64,000 bases of DNA from Sphingobium baderi (GCF_001456115.1 NZ_CP013264.1:558001-622000); one strand, 5' to 3'; shown: positions 9,124 to 19,539, counted from the stretch's first letter. The notes: a model not told the origin generated them from the letters alone. A program made the numbers and translations.

Positions 9124-10704
9124 ATGACGACACCTTCCCGCCGCACCTTCGCGATCATTTCCCACCCCGACGCCGGCAAGACCACGCTGACGGAAAAGCT
9201 GCTGCTGGAAGGCGGGGCGATCCATCTGGCCGGCGAGGTCAAGGCGCGCGGCGCGAACCGGCGCGCCCGGTCCGACTGGATGAAGATCGAACAGCAGCGC
9301 GGCATTTCCGTGACGTCTTCGGTCATGACGTTCGAACGGCCGGACAGGGACGGGAACATCGTCACCTTCAACCTGCTCGACACGCCGGGGCACGAGGATT
9401 TCTCCGAGGATACCTATCGCACGCTGACGGCGGTGGATTCGGCGGTGATGGTGATCGACGCCGCCAAGGGGATCGAGCCGCAGACCCGCAAGCTGTTCGA
9501 GGTGTGCCGCCTGCGTAACGTGCCCATCATCACCTTCATCAACAAGGTCGACCGGGAAGGACGCGACCCCTTCGCCCTGCTGGACGAGGTCGCGGACGCG
9601 CTGGCGCTGGACGTGTGCCCGATGAGCTGGCCAGTCGGCATGGGCGGCACGTTCGAGGGCATATACGACTTTGCGAAGAACCGCCTGCGCCAGCCCAGCG
9701 GGCCGAGCAAGGAGTTCGAGGGCAAGGAGGTCTTTGTCGAGGGCCTGCGCGACGATGCCCTTACGGAGCATCTGTCTGCGGAGGGACTGGAAAAGCTGCG
9801 TGAGGAGGCCGAATTGGCCGTGGGCGGCTACGCCGATTTCGATCTGGCGGCCTATCGCCATGGCGATTTGACCCCCGTTTATTTCGGATCGGCGCTCAAG
9901 CTGTTCGGCGTCAACGAACTGATCGACGCGCTCAGCCAGCACGCGCCGCCGCCCCGCGCCCAGCCCGCCGAGCCCGCGCCGGTGGAGCCGGAGGACAGCG
10001 AAGTGACCGGATTCATCTTCAAGGTGCAGGCCAATATGGACCCGCAGCATCGCGACCGCATCGCCTTCATGCGGCTATGTTCGGGCAAGTTCCGGCGGGG
10101 CATGAAACTGACACCTTCGGGCAGCGGCAAGCCGATCGCGGTCCATTCGCCGATCCTCTTCTTCGCGCAGGACCGGGAAATCGCGGACGAAGCCTTTCCG
10201 GGCGACATCATCGGCATTCCCAATCACGGGACGCTGCGGGTGGGAGATACACTGTCGGAGAAGGCAGGCGTGCGCTTCACCGGCCTGCCCAATTTCGCGC
10301 CGGAAATATTACGGCGCGTGGCGCTCAAGGACCCGACCAAGACCAAGCAGCTTCGCAAGGCGCTGGACGACCTGTCCGAAGAAGGCGTGATCCAGGTTTT
10401 CTATCCTGAAATCGGCAGCGCGTGGAGCGTGGGCGTGGTGGGGCAGCTCCAGCTCGACGTGCTGATCTCGCGGCTGGAGGCGGAATATAAGGTCGCCGCC
10501 ATGCTGGAACCTTCGCCCTTCGACACGGCGCGCTGGATTGCGGGGAGCGACGCCGCGATCAGGGAACTGGTGTCATTCAACGGCGCGAACATGGCCCGGG
10601 ACCGCGACGGCAACCTCGTCTTCATGGCGAAGAGCGCGTGGGACGTCAGCTATCAGCAGGAGCGCCACCCCGACGTGAAGTTCAGCGCGACCCGGGAGCG
10701 CTGA
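9124..10704 (+). CDS. prfC: Peptide chain release factor 3
   Basis: The 526-residue translational GTPase has the P-loop SHPDAGKTTLTEKLLLEGGA (about residues 14-33), switch II DTPGHEDFSEDTYR and the NKVD guanine motif (NKVDREGRD). EF-G-like domains II and III are present, and it ends EQRHPDVKF-type (QQERHPDVKFSATRER). RF3 recycles RF1/RF2 from the ribosome after peptide release. Length equals the usual 525-530. It converges with metW, with only 12 bases between the stops. Confidence 0.97.
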   Translation: MTTPSRRTFAIISHPDAGKTTLTEKLLLEGGAIHLAGEVKARGANRRARSDWMKIEQQRGISVTSSVMTFERPDRDGNIVTFNLLDTPGHEDFSEDTYRTLTAVDSAVMVIDAAKGIEPQTRKLFEVCRLRNVPIITFINKVDREGRDPFALLDEVADALALDVCPMSWPVGMGGTFEGIYDFAKNRLRQPSGPSKEFEGKEVFVEGLRDDALTEHLSAEGLEKLREEAELAVGGYADFDLAAYRHGDLTPVYFGSALKLFGVNELIDALSQHAPPPRAQPAEPAPVEPEDSEVTGFIFKVQANMDPQHRDRIAFMRLCSGKFRRGMKLTPSGSGKPIAVHSPILFFAQDREIADEAFPGDIIGIPNHGTLRVGDTLSEKAGVRFTGLPNFAPEILRRVALKDPTKTKQLRKALDDLSEEGVIQVFYPEIGSAWSVGVVGQLQLDVLISRLEAEYKVAAMLEPSPFDTARWIAGSDAAIRELVSFNGANMARDRDGNLVFMAKSAWDVSYQQERHPDVKFSATRER

Positions 10705-10716
10705 CCCTCCACGAGG

Positions 10717-11310
10717 CTATTTCCGCAGCAGGAACACCGCATGTTCGGCGAACAGGTTCGCGTTCGCATGAGTCGTTTCCTTGTCGCCTTTCAGGAACCA
10801 CTGGCCGTCGATGGTCCAGCCCCGTTCCTTTACCAGCGCGCGGAAATCGTCGACCGTCACGTGGTGGATGTTGAGCGTGTCATACCATGTGTCGGGCAAC
10901 AGCCGCGTCACCGGCATCCGCCCGCCCCACATCAGCGACAGCCGCCCGCGCCAATGCGCGAAATTGGGGAAAGAGACGAACGCCTGCTTGCCGATCCGCA
11001 GCAATTCCTCGACCACGCGGTCGGGCCGGCGGGTCGTTTGCAGGGTCTGGCTCAGGATCGCATAGTCGAAGCTCTGGTCGGGATAATAGGTCAGGTCGAT
11101 GTCCGCGTCGCCCTGCACCACCGACAGGCCGCGCCCCACGGCCGAGGCGACATTGCCGCCGTCGATCTCCAGTCCCCGCGCGTCCACCTGCTTGGCGTCG
11201 CGCAGCGCCGCCATCAGCGCGCCCTCGCCGCAGCCCACGTCCAGCACGCGCGCGCCCACCGTCACCGTGCGGGCGATCAGGGCCAGATCGGGGCGCAGAG
11301 GCGCGCTCAC
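10717..11310 (-). CDS. metW: Methionine biosynthesis protein MetW
   Basis: The 197-residue SAM-dependent methyltransferase-like protein has motif [17 protein letters not shown] (about 22-37). The MetW signature [20 protein letters not shown] is present, as is [20 protein letters not shown]. MetW acts with MetX in homoserine acylation in organisms lacking MetA. The start is the GTG at 11310, whose GTGA overlaps the metX stop. This gives the conserved metX-metW coupling. A longer open frame upstream lies inside metX and is not used. Confidence 0.93.
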   Translation of the reverse strand: MSAPLRPDLALIARTVTVGARVLDVGCGEGALMAALRDAKQVDARGLEIDGGNVASAVGRGLSVVQGDADIDLTYYPDQSFDYAILSQTLQTTRRPDRVVEELLRIGKQAFVSFPNFAHWRGRLSLMWGGRMPVTRLLPDTWYDTLNIHHVTVDDFRALVKERGWTIDGQWFLKGDKETTHANANLFAEHAVFLLRK

Positions 11311-12443
11311 GCCCGGCCGCCTTTCAGGAAACCGTCCACCACCCGGTTGAGTTCGGGACATTCGAGCAGGAAGGCGTCATGGCCGAAGGGACTGGACAGC
11401 TCCACGAAACTCGCCTGCGCGCCCGAGGCATGGAGCGCATGGACGATCACGCGCGATTCCGCCGTGGGATAAAGCCAATCGGTATCGAAGCTGACGAGGC
11501 AGAAGCGCGCCTTGCTGGCGGTGAAGGCACGGGCCAGCGATCCGCCATGATCCTCCGCAATGTCATAATAATCCATGGCGCGGGTGATATAGAGATAGCT
11601 GTTCGCGTCGAACCGCTCGACAAAGCTCAATCCCTGATGGCGCAGATAGCTTTCCACCTGGAAATCGGCGTCGAAACCGAAGGTCTTGGCATTCCGCCCT
11701 TGCAGACGGCGGCCGAATTTCTCGGTAAGGCCCGCTTCGGACAGATAGGTGATGTGCGCGGCCATGCGGGCGACGGCCAGCCCCGCGCCGGGCGTCACGC
11801 CGTCCGCATAATAATCGCCGCCGCGCCAGTGGGGATCGGCCATGATCGCCTGCCGCCCGACTTCGTGGAAGGCGATGTTCTGGGCGCTGTGACGCGCAGT
11901 GGATGCGATCACGATGCAGCTTTCCACCCGGTCGGGGAACAGCGTCGGCCAGGTGAGCGCCTGCATCCCGCCCATCGATCCGCCGATAACGGTCGCGAGC
12001 CGATCCACGCCCAGATGGTCGAGCAGCATCGCCTGCGCCCGCACCATGTCAGCGATGGTGATGACCGGGAAGCGCATCGCATAAGGCTCTCCGGTCGCCG
12101 GGTCGATGCTGGCCGGGCCGCTGGAGCCGAGGCAGGAGCCAATGACGTTCGCGCAGACGATGAAATGCCGTGCCGGATCAATGGGCTTCCCTTCGCCCAC
12201 CAGCCGCCACCACCAGCCCGGCTTGCCCGTCACGGGATGTTCGGACGCGACATATTGATCCATCGTCAGCGCATGGCAGATCAGGATGGCGTTGGAGCGG
12301 TCCGCGTTCATCGCGCCATAGGTTTCATAGGCGATGTCCACCGGGCCCAGCATCGCCCCGCTGTCCAGCCGCAAGGGACCGGTCAGGCGCACGTGCCGGC
12401 GAAGGCCGAAACGGCTGTCTTCATGCGAGGGAATGGTCGCCAT
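11307..12443 (-). CDS. metX: Homoserine O-acetyltransferase (or succinyltransferase)
   Basis: The 378-residue alpha/beta-hydrolase enzyme acylates L-homoserine, the first committed step of methionine synthesis. Visible are the oxyanion region [18 protein letters not shown], the nucleophile elbow [12 protein letters not shown] (Ser about 154), and the late Asp and His regions ([12 protein letters not shown] and [10 protein letters not shown]). Many MetX proteins prefer succinyl-CoA, so the acyl donor is uncertain. The ATG at 12443 ([10 protein letters not shown]) fits homologues. An open frame reaches 12512 without support. It diverges from the dehydrogenase gene at 12533. Confidence 0.92.
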   Translation of the reverse strand: MATIPSHEDSRFGLRRHVRLTGPLRLDSGAMLGPVDIAYETYGAMNADRSNAILICHALTMDQYVASEHPVTGKPGWWWRLVGEGKPIDPARHFIVCANVIGSCLGSSGPASIDPATGEPYAMRFPVITIADMVRAQAMLLDHLGVDRLATVIGGSMGGMQALTWPTLFPDRVESCIVIASTARHSAQNIAFHEVGRQAIMADPHWRGGDYYADGVTPGAGLAVARMAAHITYLSEAGLTEKFGRRLQGRNAKTFGFDADFQVESYLRHQGLSFVERFDANSYLYITRAMDYYDIAEDHGGSLARAFTASKARFCLVSFDTDWLYPTAESRVIVHALHASGAQASFVELSSPFGHDAFLLECPELNRVVDGFLKGGRA

Positions 12444-12532
12444 GATCCTGGCGCTAAGCCGCGGGTCCGGCGCTGTCAAATGCAAAGCGGCATGGCTGGA
12501 TACCGCCTGCAAGTGCCGCTAGGGAAAGGGCC

Positions 12533-13483
12533 ATGACCGATCATCGCGCCATTCCCGTCATCGCTTATGGTCCGCTTTCCGACTATCTGATGGCGGGCCT
12601 GAAAAGCCGCTTTCATGTGCTGGAAGTGGCCGCCGATGCCGATCCGGCGGCGCTCGGCCCTGTGGTAAAGGACGCCCGCGCGCTGGTGAGCTTCGGCGCG
12701 GTGGGCGCGGGCGCGGCGATCATGGACGCGCTGCCCCGGCTGGAAATGATCGGGCTGTTTTCGGTGGGCTATGACAAGGTGGACGTGGACCATGCCCGCG
12801 CCAAGGGCATCCGCGTCAGCAACACGCCAGACGTGCTGACCGACGATGTGGCGGACCTGGCCGTCGGTCTGCTGTTCGCCACGGCGCGGAACATCGCGGC
12901 CTATGACCGCATGGTGCGATCGGGGGCATGGGCGCGGGGCGAAGGCGTGCCGCTCTCCGCCCGCGTGACCGGACGGCGGATCGGCATATTGGGGCTGGGC
13001 CGCATCGGCCGCGCCATCGCCGCGCGGCTGGAGCCGGTGGCGGGCGAAATCCTCTACCACAACCGCCGCCCGCAGGCGGACACACATTATCGCTATGTCG
13101 CCGACCGGATCGACTTCGCACGGCAGAGCGACGTCATCATGGTCGCGACCTCCGGCGGGGCGGAGACGAGCAGGCTGGTCGACGCGGAAATGCTGGAGGC
13201 GCTTGGCCCCAAAGGCGTCATCGTCAATATCAGCCGGGGCAGCGTGATCGACGAGCACGCGCTGGTCGCGGCGCTGACGGACCGGCGCATCGCGGGCGCG
13301 GGACTGGACGTGTTCGCCAACGAACCGCATGTGCCAGCGGCGCTGTTCGCCATGGATCAGGTCGTGCTGCAACCCCATCAGGGCAGCGCCACGGTCGAAA
13401 CGCGGCAGGCCATGGCCGATCTGGTGCTCGCCAATCTGGACGCCTGGGCTTCGGGGCGGCCCTTGGTGACGCCTGTCGCCTGA
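12533..13483 (+). CDS. D-isomer-specific 2-hydroxyacid dehydrogenase (hydroxypyruvate/glyoxylate reductase type)
   Basis: The 316-residue NAD(P)-dependent oxidoreductase has a Rossmann motif IGILGLGRIGRAIAARL (about residues 148-164). Catalytic regions are VNISRGSVIDEHAL (Arg), DVFANEPHVP (Glu) and VLQPHQGSAT (His). This is the GhrB/HprA-like branch, which reduces hydroxypyruvate or glyoxylate. The exact substrate is not resolved. It lies between metX (divergent) and hisC (same strand, 130-base gap). Confidence 0.85.
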   Translation: MTDHRAIPVIAYGPLSDYLMAGLKSRFHVLEVAADADPAALGPVVKDARALVSFGAVGAGAAIMDALPRLEMIGLFSVGYDKVDVDHARAKGIRVSNTPDVLTDDVADLAVGLLFATARNIAAYDRMVRSGAWARGEGVPLSARVTGRRIGILGLGRIGRAIAARLEPVAGEILYHNRRPQADTHYRYVADRIDFARQSDVIMVATSGGAETSRLVDAEMLEALGPKGVIVNISRGSVIDEHALVAALTDRRIAGAGLDVFANEPHVPAALFAMDQVVLQPHQGSATVETRQAMADLVLANLDAWASGRPLVTPVA

Positions 13484-13613
13484 CGCTTAGCTTGCAAGGG
13501 GTGCGGGTTTGGGTGGGAAGCGGCCTGCCTGCCCTCCCCCAAGGGAAAAGGAGGCGAATTTCCGCACTGGCAGATGCTTCCATCCGGCTCGAAATCGCTC
13601 TAAAGCCCCGGCC

Positions 13614-14711
13614 ATGACACACCCTGCTCCCAAGGAATGGATTCTCGGCATTTCCGCTTATGTGCCGGGCAAGGCCATGTCCGATGACGGCCGCCCGCTC
13701 ATCAAGCTGTCCGCCAATGAAAATCCGCTGGGGACAAGCGCAGCCGCGCATTCGGCGCTGGTTGCCGCTTCGGCGGATCTCGCCACCTATCCCGATCCCG
13801 CCGCGACGAAGCTGCGCGAGGCGATCGCGCGGGTGCATGGGCTGGACCCGGCGCGGGTCGTCTACGGCACCGGATCGGACGAGCTGCTGCATCTCGCCGC
13901 CAGCGGCTATGCCGGGCCGGGCGATGAGGTGCTCTATGTCCGATACGGCTTTGCGGTCTACGACATTGCGGCGCGGCGCGTGGGCGCGACGCCGGTGGTG
14001 GCGCCGGACGCCGACTATGCAACCGATGTGGATGCGCTGCTCGCCCATGTGACGGAGCGGACGAAGGTCGTTTTCCTCGCCAACCCCAATAATCCGACCG
14101 GCACCATGACCCCGCGCGCGGAAATCGCGCGCCTGCACGCCGGGCTGCGCCCCGACATATTGCTGGTGCTGGATCAGGCCTATGCCGAATATCTGGACGC
14201 GGATGAGGATGATGGCGGGCTGGAGCTGGCGAAAACCGCTCCCAATGTGCTCGTCACCCGGACTTTTTCCAAGATCCATGGCCTTGCCGCCGAGCGTATC
14301 GGCTGGGGCTATGCCAGCGCGGACGTAGTGGACATCCTCCACCGCATCCGGGGGCCGTTCAACGTCACCACCGCCGGACAGGCGGCGGCGGCGGCAGCCG
14401 TGCAGGATATGGCCTGGGTCGAAGCCAGCCGGGCGCACAACAGCCGCTGGCGCGCATGGCTGGCGGGCGAAGTCGCCGCCCTGTCCAACCACGGCCTGCG
14501 CGCCGTGCCGAGCAAGGCGAACTTCCTGCTCATCCTGTTCGATGGCAGGCTGAGCGCGCAGGCCGCGATGCAGGGGCTGATGGACGAAGGGTTCGCGACC
14601 CGCTGGCTCGCCGGGCAGGATCTGGCCAACGGCCTTCGCATCACCATCGGCACCGAAGAACAGGTCCGGGCGGTCGCCGCGAAGCTGCGCGCCATGGCGG
14701 AAGCGGCCTGA
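13614..14711 (+). CDS. hisC: Histidinol-phosphate / aromatic aminotransferase
   Basis: The 365-residue fold-type I PLP enzyme has [12 protein letters not shown] near the N-terminus, [12 protein letters not shown], and the PLP lysine in [18 protein letters not shown] (about residue 219). HisC-family enzymes transaminate histidinol phosphate, and in alphaproteobacteria with tyrC downstream they also serve tyrosine/phenylalanine synthesis. The start at 13614 was preferred over an open extension to 13509 with low-complexity proline/cysteine content. tyrC begins 1 base after its stop, so the two are co-translated. Confidence 0.93.
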   Translation: MTHPAPKEWILGISAYVPGKAMSDDGRPLIKLSANENPLGTSAAAHSALVAASADLATYPDPAATKLREAIARVHGLDPARVVYGTGSDELLHLAASGYAGPGDEVLYVRYGFAVYDIAARRVGATPVVAPDADYATDVDALLAHVTERTKVVFLANPNNPTGTMTPRAEIARLHAGLRPDILLVLDQAYAEYLDADEDDGGLELAKTAPNVLVTRTFSKIHGLAAERIGWGYASADVVDILHRIRGPFNVTTAGQAAAAAAVQDMAWVEASRAHNSRWRAWLAGEVAALSNHGLRAVPSKANFLLILFDGRLSAQAAMQGLMDEGFATRWLAGQDLANGLRITIGTEEQVRAVAAKLRAMAEAA

Positions 14712-14712
14712 T

Positions 14713-15618
14713 ATGCTGCCTTTTTCGCGCGTCACCGTCATCGGCCTTGGCCTGATCGGTTCGTCGCTCGCGCGGGCGATCCGGCAATATATGCCGACCG
14801 TGCGCGTGACGGGGCATGACGCCGATCCGCAGGTGCGGGAAATCGCGCGCGCCATCGACCTGTGCGACGATGTTACCGACACAGCGGGCGCGGCGGTGAC
14901 GGACGCCGATCTGGTGGTGCTGTGCGTGCCGGTCCGGGCGATGGGCGCGGCGGCGGCGGACTTTGCCGACGACCTGCCCGCCGACGCCATCGTCAGCGAC
15001 GTGGGATCGTGCAAGGCCGATGTGCTGGCGCAGCTCAGCGCCGCGCTGCCGGGGCGCACGATCATTCCCGCGCATCCGGTCGCGGGGACGGAGAATAGCG
15101 GGCCGGAAGCGGGCTTCGCCACGCTGTTCCAGGGCCGCTGGTGCATCGTCACGCCGCCCGCCGACGCCGACCCAGCGGCGGTCGAGCGTGTTTCTGAGCT
15201 ATGGCGGCGGATCGGCGCGGATGTGGAAACGATGGAGCCGGCGCATCACGATCTGGTGCTGGCGGTGACGAGCCATCTGCCGCATCTGATCGCTTACACC
15301 ATCGTGGGCACGGCCAGCGATCTGGAGAATGTGACCCAGTCCGAAGTCATCAAATATTCAGCGGGCGGCTTTCGCGATTTCACCCGCATCGCGGCGTCCG
15401 ATCCAACCATGTGGCGCGACGTGTTCCTCGCCAACAAGGATGCGGTGCTGGAAATGCTGCAACGCTTTTCGGAGGATTTGTCGGCGTTGCAGCGGGCGAT
15501 CCGCTGGGACGATGGGGATGCGCTGTTCAACCTCTTCACCCGCACGCGCGCAATCCGCCGGTCGATCATCGAACAGGGGCAGGACGATCCCAAGCCCGAT
15601 TTCGGGCGCGAGCACTAG
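14713..15618 (+). CDS. tyrC: Prephenate/cyclohexadienyl dehydrogenase
   Basis: The 301-residue TyrA-family enzyme has the NAD-binding motif VTVIGLGLIGSSLARAI at the N-terminus, the conserved VGSCKADVL, and the substrate region IPAHPVAGTENSGPEAGF (about 115-132). A helical dimerisation half follows (EVIKYSAGGFRDFTRIA). It oxidatively decarboxylates prephenate and/or arogenate for tyrosine. With HisC directly upstream it forms an aromatic amino-acid module. Its last 4 bases overlap the convergent plsC gene. Confidence 0.93.
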   Translation: MLPFSRVTVIGLGLIGSSLARAIRQYMPTVRVTGHDADPQVREIARAIDLCDDVTDTAGAAVTDADLVVLCVPVRAMGAAAADFADDLPADAIVSDVGSCKADVLAQLSAALPGRTIIPAHPVAGTENSGPEAGFATLFQGRWCIVTPPADADPAAVERVSELWRRIGADVETMEPAHHDLVLAVTSHLPHLIAYTIVGTASDLENVTQSEVIKYSAGGFRDFTRIAASDPTMWRDVFLANKDAVLEMLQRFSEDLSALQRAIRWDDGDALFNLFTRTRAIRRSIIEQGQDDPKPDFGREH

Positions 15619-16319
15619 GGTCGATCAGGCAATCGGTTGAGCGCATTGATCGCGGCGTGGACCCGTGCTTCGGCGTCCTTGCGGTCGAGGCCGGGGGGCA
15701 CGATTTCCCCCACCTTGTAAGTGATCGTTCCCGCCCGCTTCAGAAAATGCCCGCGCGGCGACACGCGCCCGCTGTCCACCGCGATCGGCACCACCGGCAG
15801 GCGCAGCAACGCGTAAAGCCCGGCAAAACCGGCGCGCAGGGGCGGCGCTTCGCCATGAGGGACGCGCGTGCCTTCGGGGAAGAGACAGATCGGGCGCCCC
15901 TGCGTGTTCGCCTTCCTCGCAGCGGCGAGCAGGGCGCGCAGGGCGCTCGCTCCCGCGCTGCGCTCCACCGGCAGCAGGCCATAATCCCGCGCCAGCCCAC
16001 CCCATAGCGGTATGTCGAGCAGTTCGCGCTTCGCCGCGATGGCGGGCCGGTGAAACAGGCACAGCAGGTCGATGGTCTCGAACATGGATTCATGCTTGAT
16101 GATGTAGAGATATTGCCCGTGTGGCAATTCCCCCTCCACCCGCACCTTCTGCCCCAGCAGCCAGCGCGCGCAGCGGCGATGGAACCGGCCCCATCCTGTC
16201 GCGATAGGTTGAACCGCGCCCGGCGCCACCCAGTGCGCGGCCATCGCCGACAGCACGAACAGCAGCGATCCGCCATAAAAGACGATGAGGAAGGCAAGGG
16301 AACGCAGGGCGGTTATCAT
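15615..16319 (-). CDS. plsC: 1-acyl-sn-glycerol-3-phosphate acyltransferase
   Basis: The 234-residue membrane-associated acyltransferase has one or two N-terminal hydrophobic helices (about 1-30). The catalytic motif HxxxxxD reads as KHESMFETIDLL (about 73-84) and the substrate motif FPEGTR lies near residue 149. It makes phosphatidic acid from lysophosphatidate. It follows the DUF218 gene by 10 bases and so belongs to the ftsE-ftsX-DUF218-plsC minus-strand operon. Confidence 0.92.
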   Translation of the reverse strand: MITALRSLAFLIVFYGGSLLFVLSAMAAHWVAPGAVQPIATGWGRFHRRCARWLLGQKVRVEGELPHGQYLYIIKHESMFETIDLLCLFHRPAIAAKRELLDIPLWGGLARDYGLLPVERSAGASALRALLAAARKANTQGRPICLFPEGTRVPHGEAPPLRAGFAGLYALLRLPVVPIAVDSGRVSPRGHFLKRAGTITYKVGEIVPPGLDRKDAEARVHAAINALNRLPDRP

Positions 16320-16329
16320 AGCGGAACCG

Positions 16330-16860
16330 TCAGATGCCGATCAGCGCCGCCGCGCGCCGCAGCAGATATTTATTATACTCCCGCGCCAGCATGGTGAGGC
16401 TGGGGCGGCTCGGCACCGCGTCATAGACAATGGTCACGCGCCCCGGCAACGCCTGCCGCAATTCCAGCGCAGAACGGCGCATGTGCCAGTCCGTCGTGAT
16501 GAGCCGCACGGTGCGATAGTCGCGCCGTTCCAGCCAGCGCGCCGTTTCGATGGCGTTGGAGCGGGTATCAATGGCTTCGCGGCCCAAGGTGATGCAGCAG
16601 GTGAAGAGCTTTTCAGGCACTTTATATTCCGCCGCCAGTTCCACCGGACGGACGGAACGGTCCACGCCGGAAATCAGCATCCGCTTGGCCGCGCCCTCCT
16701 GCAACAGCACAAGGCCCCGGTCAATCCGCCCCGCTCCACCAGTCAGCACGACGATGGCGTCGGTCGGCCTGCCATCCAGCGGTTGCGGCAGGAAAATCGC
16801 GAACCAGGCGAAACCCAGCATCCAGGCCAGGATTGACACAGCGATGAGCCGCACGATCAT
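16330..16860 (-). CDS. DUF218 (YdcF/ElyC/SanA-like) membrane protein
   Basis: The 176-residue protein has one N-terminal transmembrane helix (about 4-22) and a DUF218 domain starting DAIVVLTGGAGRIDRGL (about 33). RSNAIETARWLERRDY and TTDWHMRRSALELRQALP follow. Family members such as ElyC and SanA affect envelope and peptidoglycan homeostasis. The ATG at 16860 overlaps the ftsX stop (ATGA). The position next to ftsX and plsC supports an envelope role. The biochemical activity is unproven. Confidence 0.85.
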   Translation of the reverse strand: MIVRLIAVSILAWMLGFAWFAIFLPQPLDGRPTDAIVVLTGGAGRIDRGLVLLQEGAAKRMLISGVDRSVRPVELAAEYKVPEKLFTCCITLGREAIDTRSNAIETARWLERRDYRTVRLITTDWHMRRSALELRQALPGRVTIVYDAVPSRPSLTMLAREYNKYLLRRAAALIGI

Positions 16861-17762
16861 AGCGCCCGCCCCAGCGCCCGCAGCACCGTCCAGCGCGCCG
16901 CCAGCATGGCCAGCAATATGCCGCCCACCGGCAGGGTCAGCAGCATGACCCAACTGCTCCACGGCAGATGCACGGCCCCCAGCAATTCCGATCCCGTCGC
17001 GATCAGCCGCGCGCCCAGCAGCAGGATGACACAGGCCGCGACGGCGAATCCCAGCAAGCTGCCCAGCATGGCGTCGAGCGCGATGCGGCGCTGGAACAGG
17101 CGGGCGATCTGCACGTCGGTCGCGCCCATCAGGTGCAGCACTTCGATGGTGCCGCGATGGCTGTCATGCGCGCCCCGCGCCGCGAGCACGACCACCGCGC
17201 CGGTCGCCAGCGCCATCAGCAGCACGATCCCGGCCGCGAGCCACCCCAGCGCGGACAACAGCCCCGCAAGCGGCAACAGGAATGCCGCATGCGGCTCCAC
17301 TCGTATCTTGGGCGAGAGGCCCGACAACAGGCGGCGCAGGCGGTCCACCTTCGCATCCGCCTGCCCCGCCGTCAGCGTGACGTCGATCAATGCGGGAATG
17401 GGCAGGTCGCCGCTTGTGGCATCCTCGCCCAGCCAGGGGCGCAATTGATCCGACAGCGTGGCCGGGTCGACGGCTTCCACGCGCGCCACACCGTCGGCGC
17501 CGCGCAATGCCTGCGCCACACGCGCGCTCAGCCGGTCCCGCGCCTCCGCACCGGCTTCCACGATCTGCACCGTCGCCCGCCCGGCAAGGTCGGCGCTCAT
17601 CGACCGGACAGCCGCGCCCAGCCCCAGCCCGGCGGCGGCGGCGAGCACGGTCAGGAACATCATGATCGCGATGATCCACGGCATCGGCCCGGCCACCCGG
17701 CCTTCGGGCAGCAGCCGATGGCGCGCGGCGGCAGCGGCGCGGCGGTCCCTCGTTCCGCTCAT
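16857..17762 (-). CDS. ftsX: Cell-division ABC transporter permease FtsX
   Basis: The 301-residue protein has four predicted transmembrane helices (near residues 28-52, 165-190, 225-250 and 270-290) and a large extracytoplasmic loop (about 55-160), the FtsX topology. The segment GTIEVLHLMGATDVQIARLFQRR is the typical coupling region. With FtsE it links divisome constriction to peptidoglycan hydrolases. The gene starts with an ATGA overlap to ftsE. Alphaproteobacterial FtsX is divergent, so identity rests on topology plus the ftsE neighbour. Confidence 0.9.
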   Translation of the reverse strand: MSGTRDRRAAAAARHRLLPEGRVAGPMPWIIAIMMFLTVLAAAAGLGLGAAVRSMSADLAGRATVQIVEAGAEARDRLSARVAQALRGADGVARVEAVDPATLSDQLRPWLGEDATSGDLPIPALIDVTLTAGQADAKVDRLRRLLSGLSPKIRVEPHAAFLLPLAGLLSALGWLAAGIVLLMALATGAVVVLAARGAHDSHRGTIEVLHLMGATDVQIARLFQRRIALDAMLGSLLGFAVAACVILLLGARLIATGSELLGAVHLPWSSWVMLLTLPVGGILLAMLAARWTVLRALGRAL

Positions 17763-18472
17763 CCGCCATTGCCCTGCGACAGGGGTGGATAGCGCAGCGC
17801 GCCGGTGGGATCGGCCAGCCGCCCCTTGTCCAGCCGCATCATCTGGGCGCCCGCCACCTGCCCTATCAACGGCAGGTCATGGGTTGCGACGACGATGGTG
17901 GTGCCCAGGCGATTGAGCGCCTCGAACAGGGTCATGAGGCGGCTTGCCATGTCAGCGTCGACGTTTCCGGTCGGCTCGTCCGCCACCAATATTTCCGGCC
18001 GGGCGATGACGGCGCGGGCGATGGCGACGCGCTGCTGCTCCCCGCCCGAAAGGGTCGCGGGGCGCGCCTGTCCCCGGTCGCCCAGCCCCACCCAGTTCAG
18101 CATTTCGGAGACCGGCGCGTCGACCTCCGCCTCCTCCATGCCTGCGACGCGCAGGGGCAGGGCGATATTGTCATAGGCCGACAGATGCGGGACCAGCCGG
18201 AAATCCTGAAAGACCACGCCGATGCGGCGGCGGAAGCCGGGCAACCGCTTGCGGGGGAGCGTCACCACATCCTCCCCGAACAGGCGGATGACGCCGCGGC
18301 TGGGCCGCTGGGCCAGATAAAGAAGCTTGAGCAGCGACGTCTTGCCCGCGCCCGATGCGCCGGTCAGGAAATAGAAACCGCCGCCATGCAGCGAGAAGCT
18401 GACGTCGGACAACGTCTCGCTATCCAGCCCGTAACGCAGGCCGACATTTTCGAACTGGACGATGGCCGACAT
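17759..18472 (-). CDS. ftsE: Cell-division ATP-binding protein FtsE
   Basis: The 237-residue ABC ATPase has Walker A GASGAGKTSLLKLLY (about residues 36-50), Q-loop VVFQDFRLVPHLSAYDN, signature LSGGEQQRVAIARA, Walker B ILVADEPTG and the H-loop ATHDLPL. FtsE partners FtsX at the septum. The ATG at 18472 (MSAIVQFENV) is the family start. Fifty further open codons upstream are arginine-rich and rejected. It is divergent from the zinc-ribbon membrane gene across a 169-base gap. Confidence 0.95.
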   Translation of the reverse strand: MSAIVQFENVGLRYGLDSETLSDVSFSLHGGGFYFLTGASGAGKTSLLKLLYLAQRPSRGVIRLFGEDVVTLPRKRLPGFRRRIGVVFQDFRLVPHLSAYDNIALPLRVAGMEEAEVDAPVSEMLNWVGLGDRGQARPATLSGGEQQRVAIARAVIARPEILVADEPTGNVDADMASRLMTLFEALNRLGTTIVVATHDLPLIGQVAGAQMMRLDKGRLADPTGALRYPPLSQGNGG

Positions 18473-18641
18473 GATCGTAAAACCGGCGCTGACGCGCTCC
18501 CTTCTGCCCCTGATACGCAGCCATGGCACAGCGGGCGGGCTGCCGTAAAGCCCGCGCCGCGCAAGTCCGCGAGTCGCGTTCGTGCGCGCCCGCCGATTTT
18601 GACCGCTTGCGCGCGAGTCCAAGCCATGGCTATGAAGCGTA

Positions 18642-19514
18642 ATGATCCTGGTGTGCCCCCAATGCGCGACGCGTTATATCGTGCCGGACAGCGCCGTCGG
18701 CCCGAACGGCCGCCAGGTTCGCTGCGCGGCCTGCAAGCATAGCTGGTTCCAGGAAGGCCCCGCCCTCCCGCCGCGTGAGGAAGCGCCTATCATCCCCGCG
18801 CCCGCGCCGCGCGAGGAGCCGGTCGCGGCACCGCCGCCTCCACCACCTCCTCCCCCGCCCGCCGCGGCTCCGTCACCGCCAGAGCCGGACATCGTCGAGG
18901 AACCGGCGCCGCCCGCTCCCGCCGCAGTCGCGCAGGCCGAGTCCGAAGACACAGACCCGCAAACCGATGCGCCCCCTTCCGCGCCCGCCTTTGCCGCGCC
19001 GGGAAGCCGTTTCGACAATATCTATGAAGGCGCGCCGGCAGCCGAAGCCGCCGACCAGAGCCAGTTCGAATCCGTCCCGCCTTTCAAGCCGCGCCGCAAT
19101 CCGCTCAAGCTGGCGACCTATGCCGCCATCGCCTTCTGCCTGATCGTCGCCGCGGCGGGTGGCGCGCTCTATTATCTTGGCGCGCCAAGCTGGGCTGTCA
19201 GCCTGGGCCTGACCCCCGATGAAGGCGATCCCGACCTGCTCTTCTACCTCTCCAAGCCCGCCGAGCGGCGCAAGCTGCCCACGGGCGAGGAATATTTCGC
19301 CTTTGGCGCGCGCATCGTGAACAGCGGCAAGCAGGCGCTGCCCGTGCCGCCAGTGCTGGTGCAACTGCGCGACCGTCAGAACCGCCTCGTCTTCAGCTGG
19401 ACGACCAAGGCGGACAAGACCCGCCTCAGGCCCGGCGAGGAAGCGTCGATCAACGAAAGCCGGATCGACATCCCCAAAAATGCGGAAAACCTGTCACTGA
19501 CGTTCGTTCAGTAA
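18642..19514 (+). CDS. MJ0042-type zinc-ribbon membrane protein with proline-rich linker
   Basis: The 290-residue protein begins with a zinc ribbon of four cysteines (C5, C8, C28, C31) of the MJ0042 type. A long proline/glutamate-rich stretch follows (about 45-130), then one transmembrane helix (about 150-172, [20 protein letters not shown]) and a C-terminal DUF3426-like beta domain with [20 protein letters not shown]. The architecture is widespread in alphaproteobacteria next to ftsEX. Function is unknown; the domains suggest a cytoplasmic metal sensor or binder tethered to an extracytoplasmic domain. Confidence 0.85.
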   Translation: MILVCPQCATRYIVPDSAVGPNGRQVRCAACKHSWFQEGPALPPREEAPIIPAPAPREEPVAAPPPPPPPPPPAAAPSPPEPDIVEEPAPPAPAAVAQAESEDTDPQTDAPPSAPAFAAPGSRFDNIYEGAPAAEAADQSQFESVPPFKPRRNPLKLATYAAIAFCLIVAAAGGALYYLGAPSWAVSLGLTPDEGDPDLLFYLSKPAERRKLPTGEEYFAFGARIVNSGKQALPVPPVLVQLRDRQNRLVFSWTTKADKTRLRPGEEASINESRIDIPKNAENLSLTFVQ

Positions 19515-19539
19515 CGCTTGGCGTTCAGTAAAGGCGGGA

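Noticed and set aside
12444..12532. SAM-responsive riboswitch before metX
   Set aside because: The 89-base gap was read for the SAM-II type (GCTAAA and A-rich pseudoknot parts) that often precedes alphaproteobacterial metX. The conserved segments are not present together.
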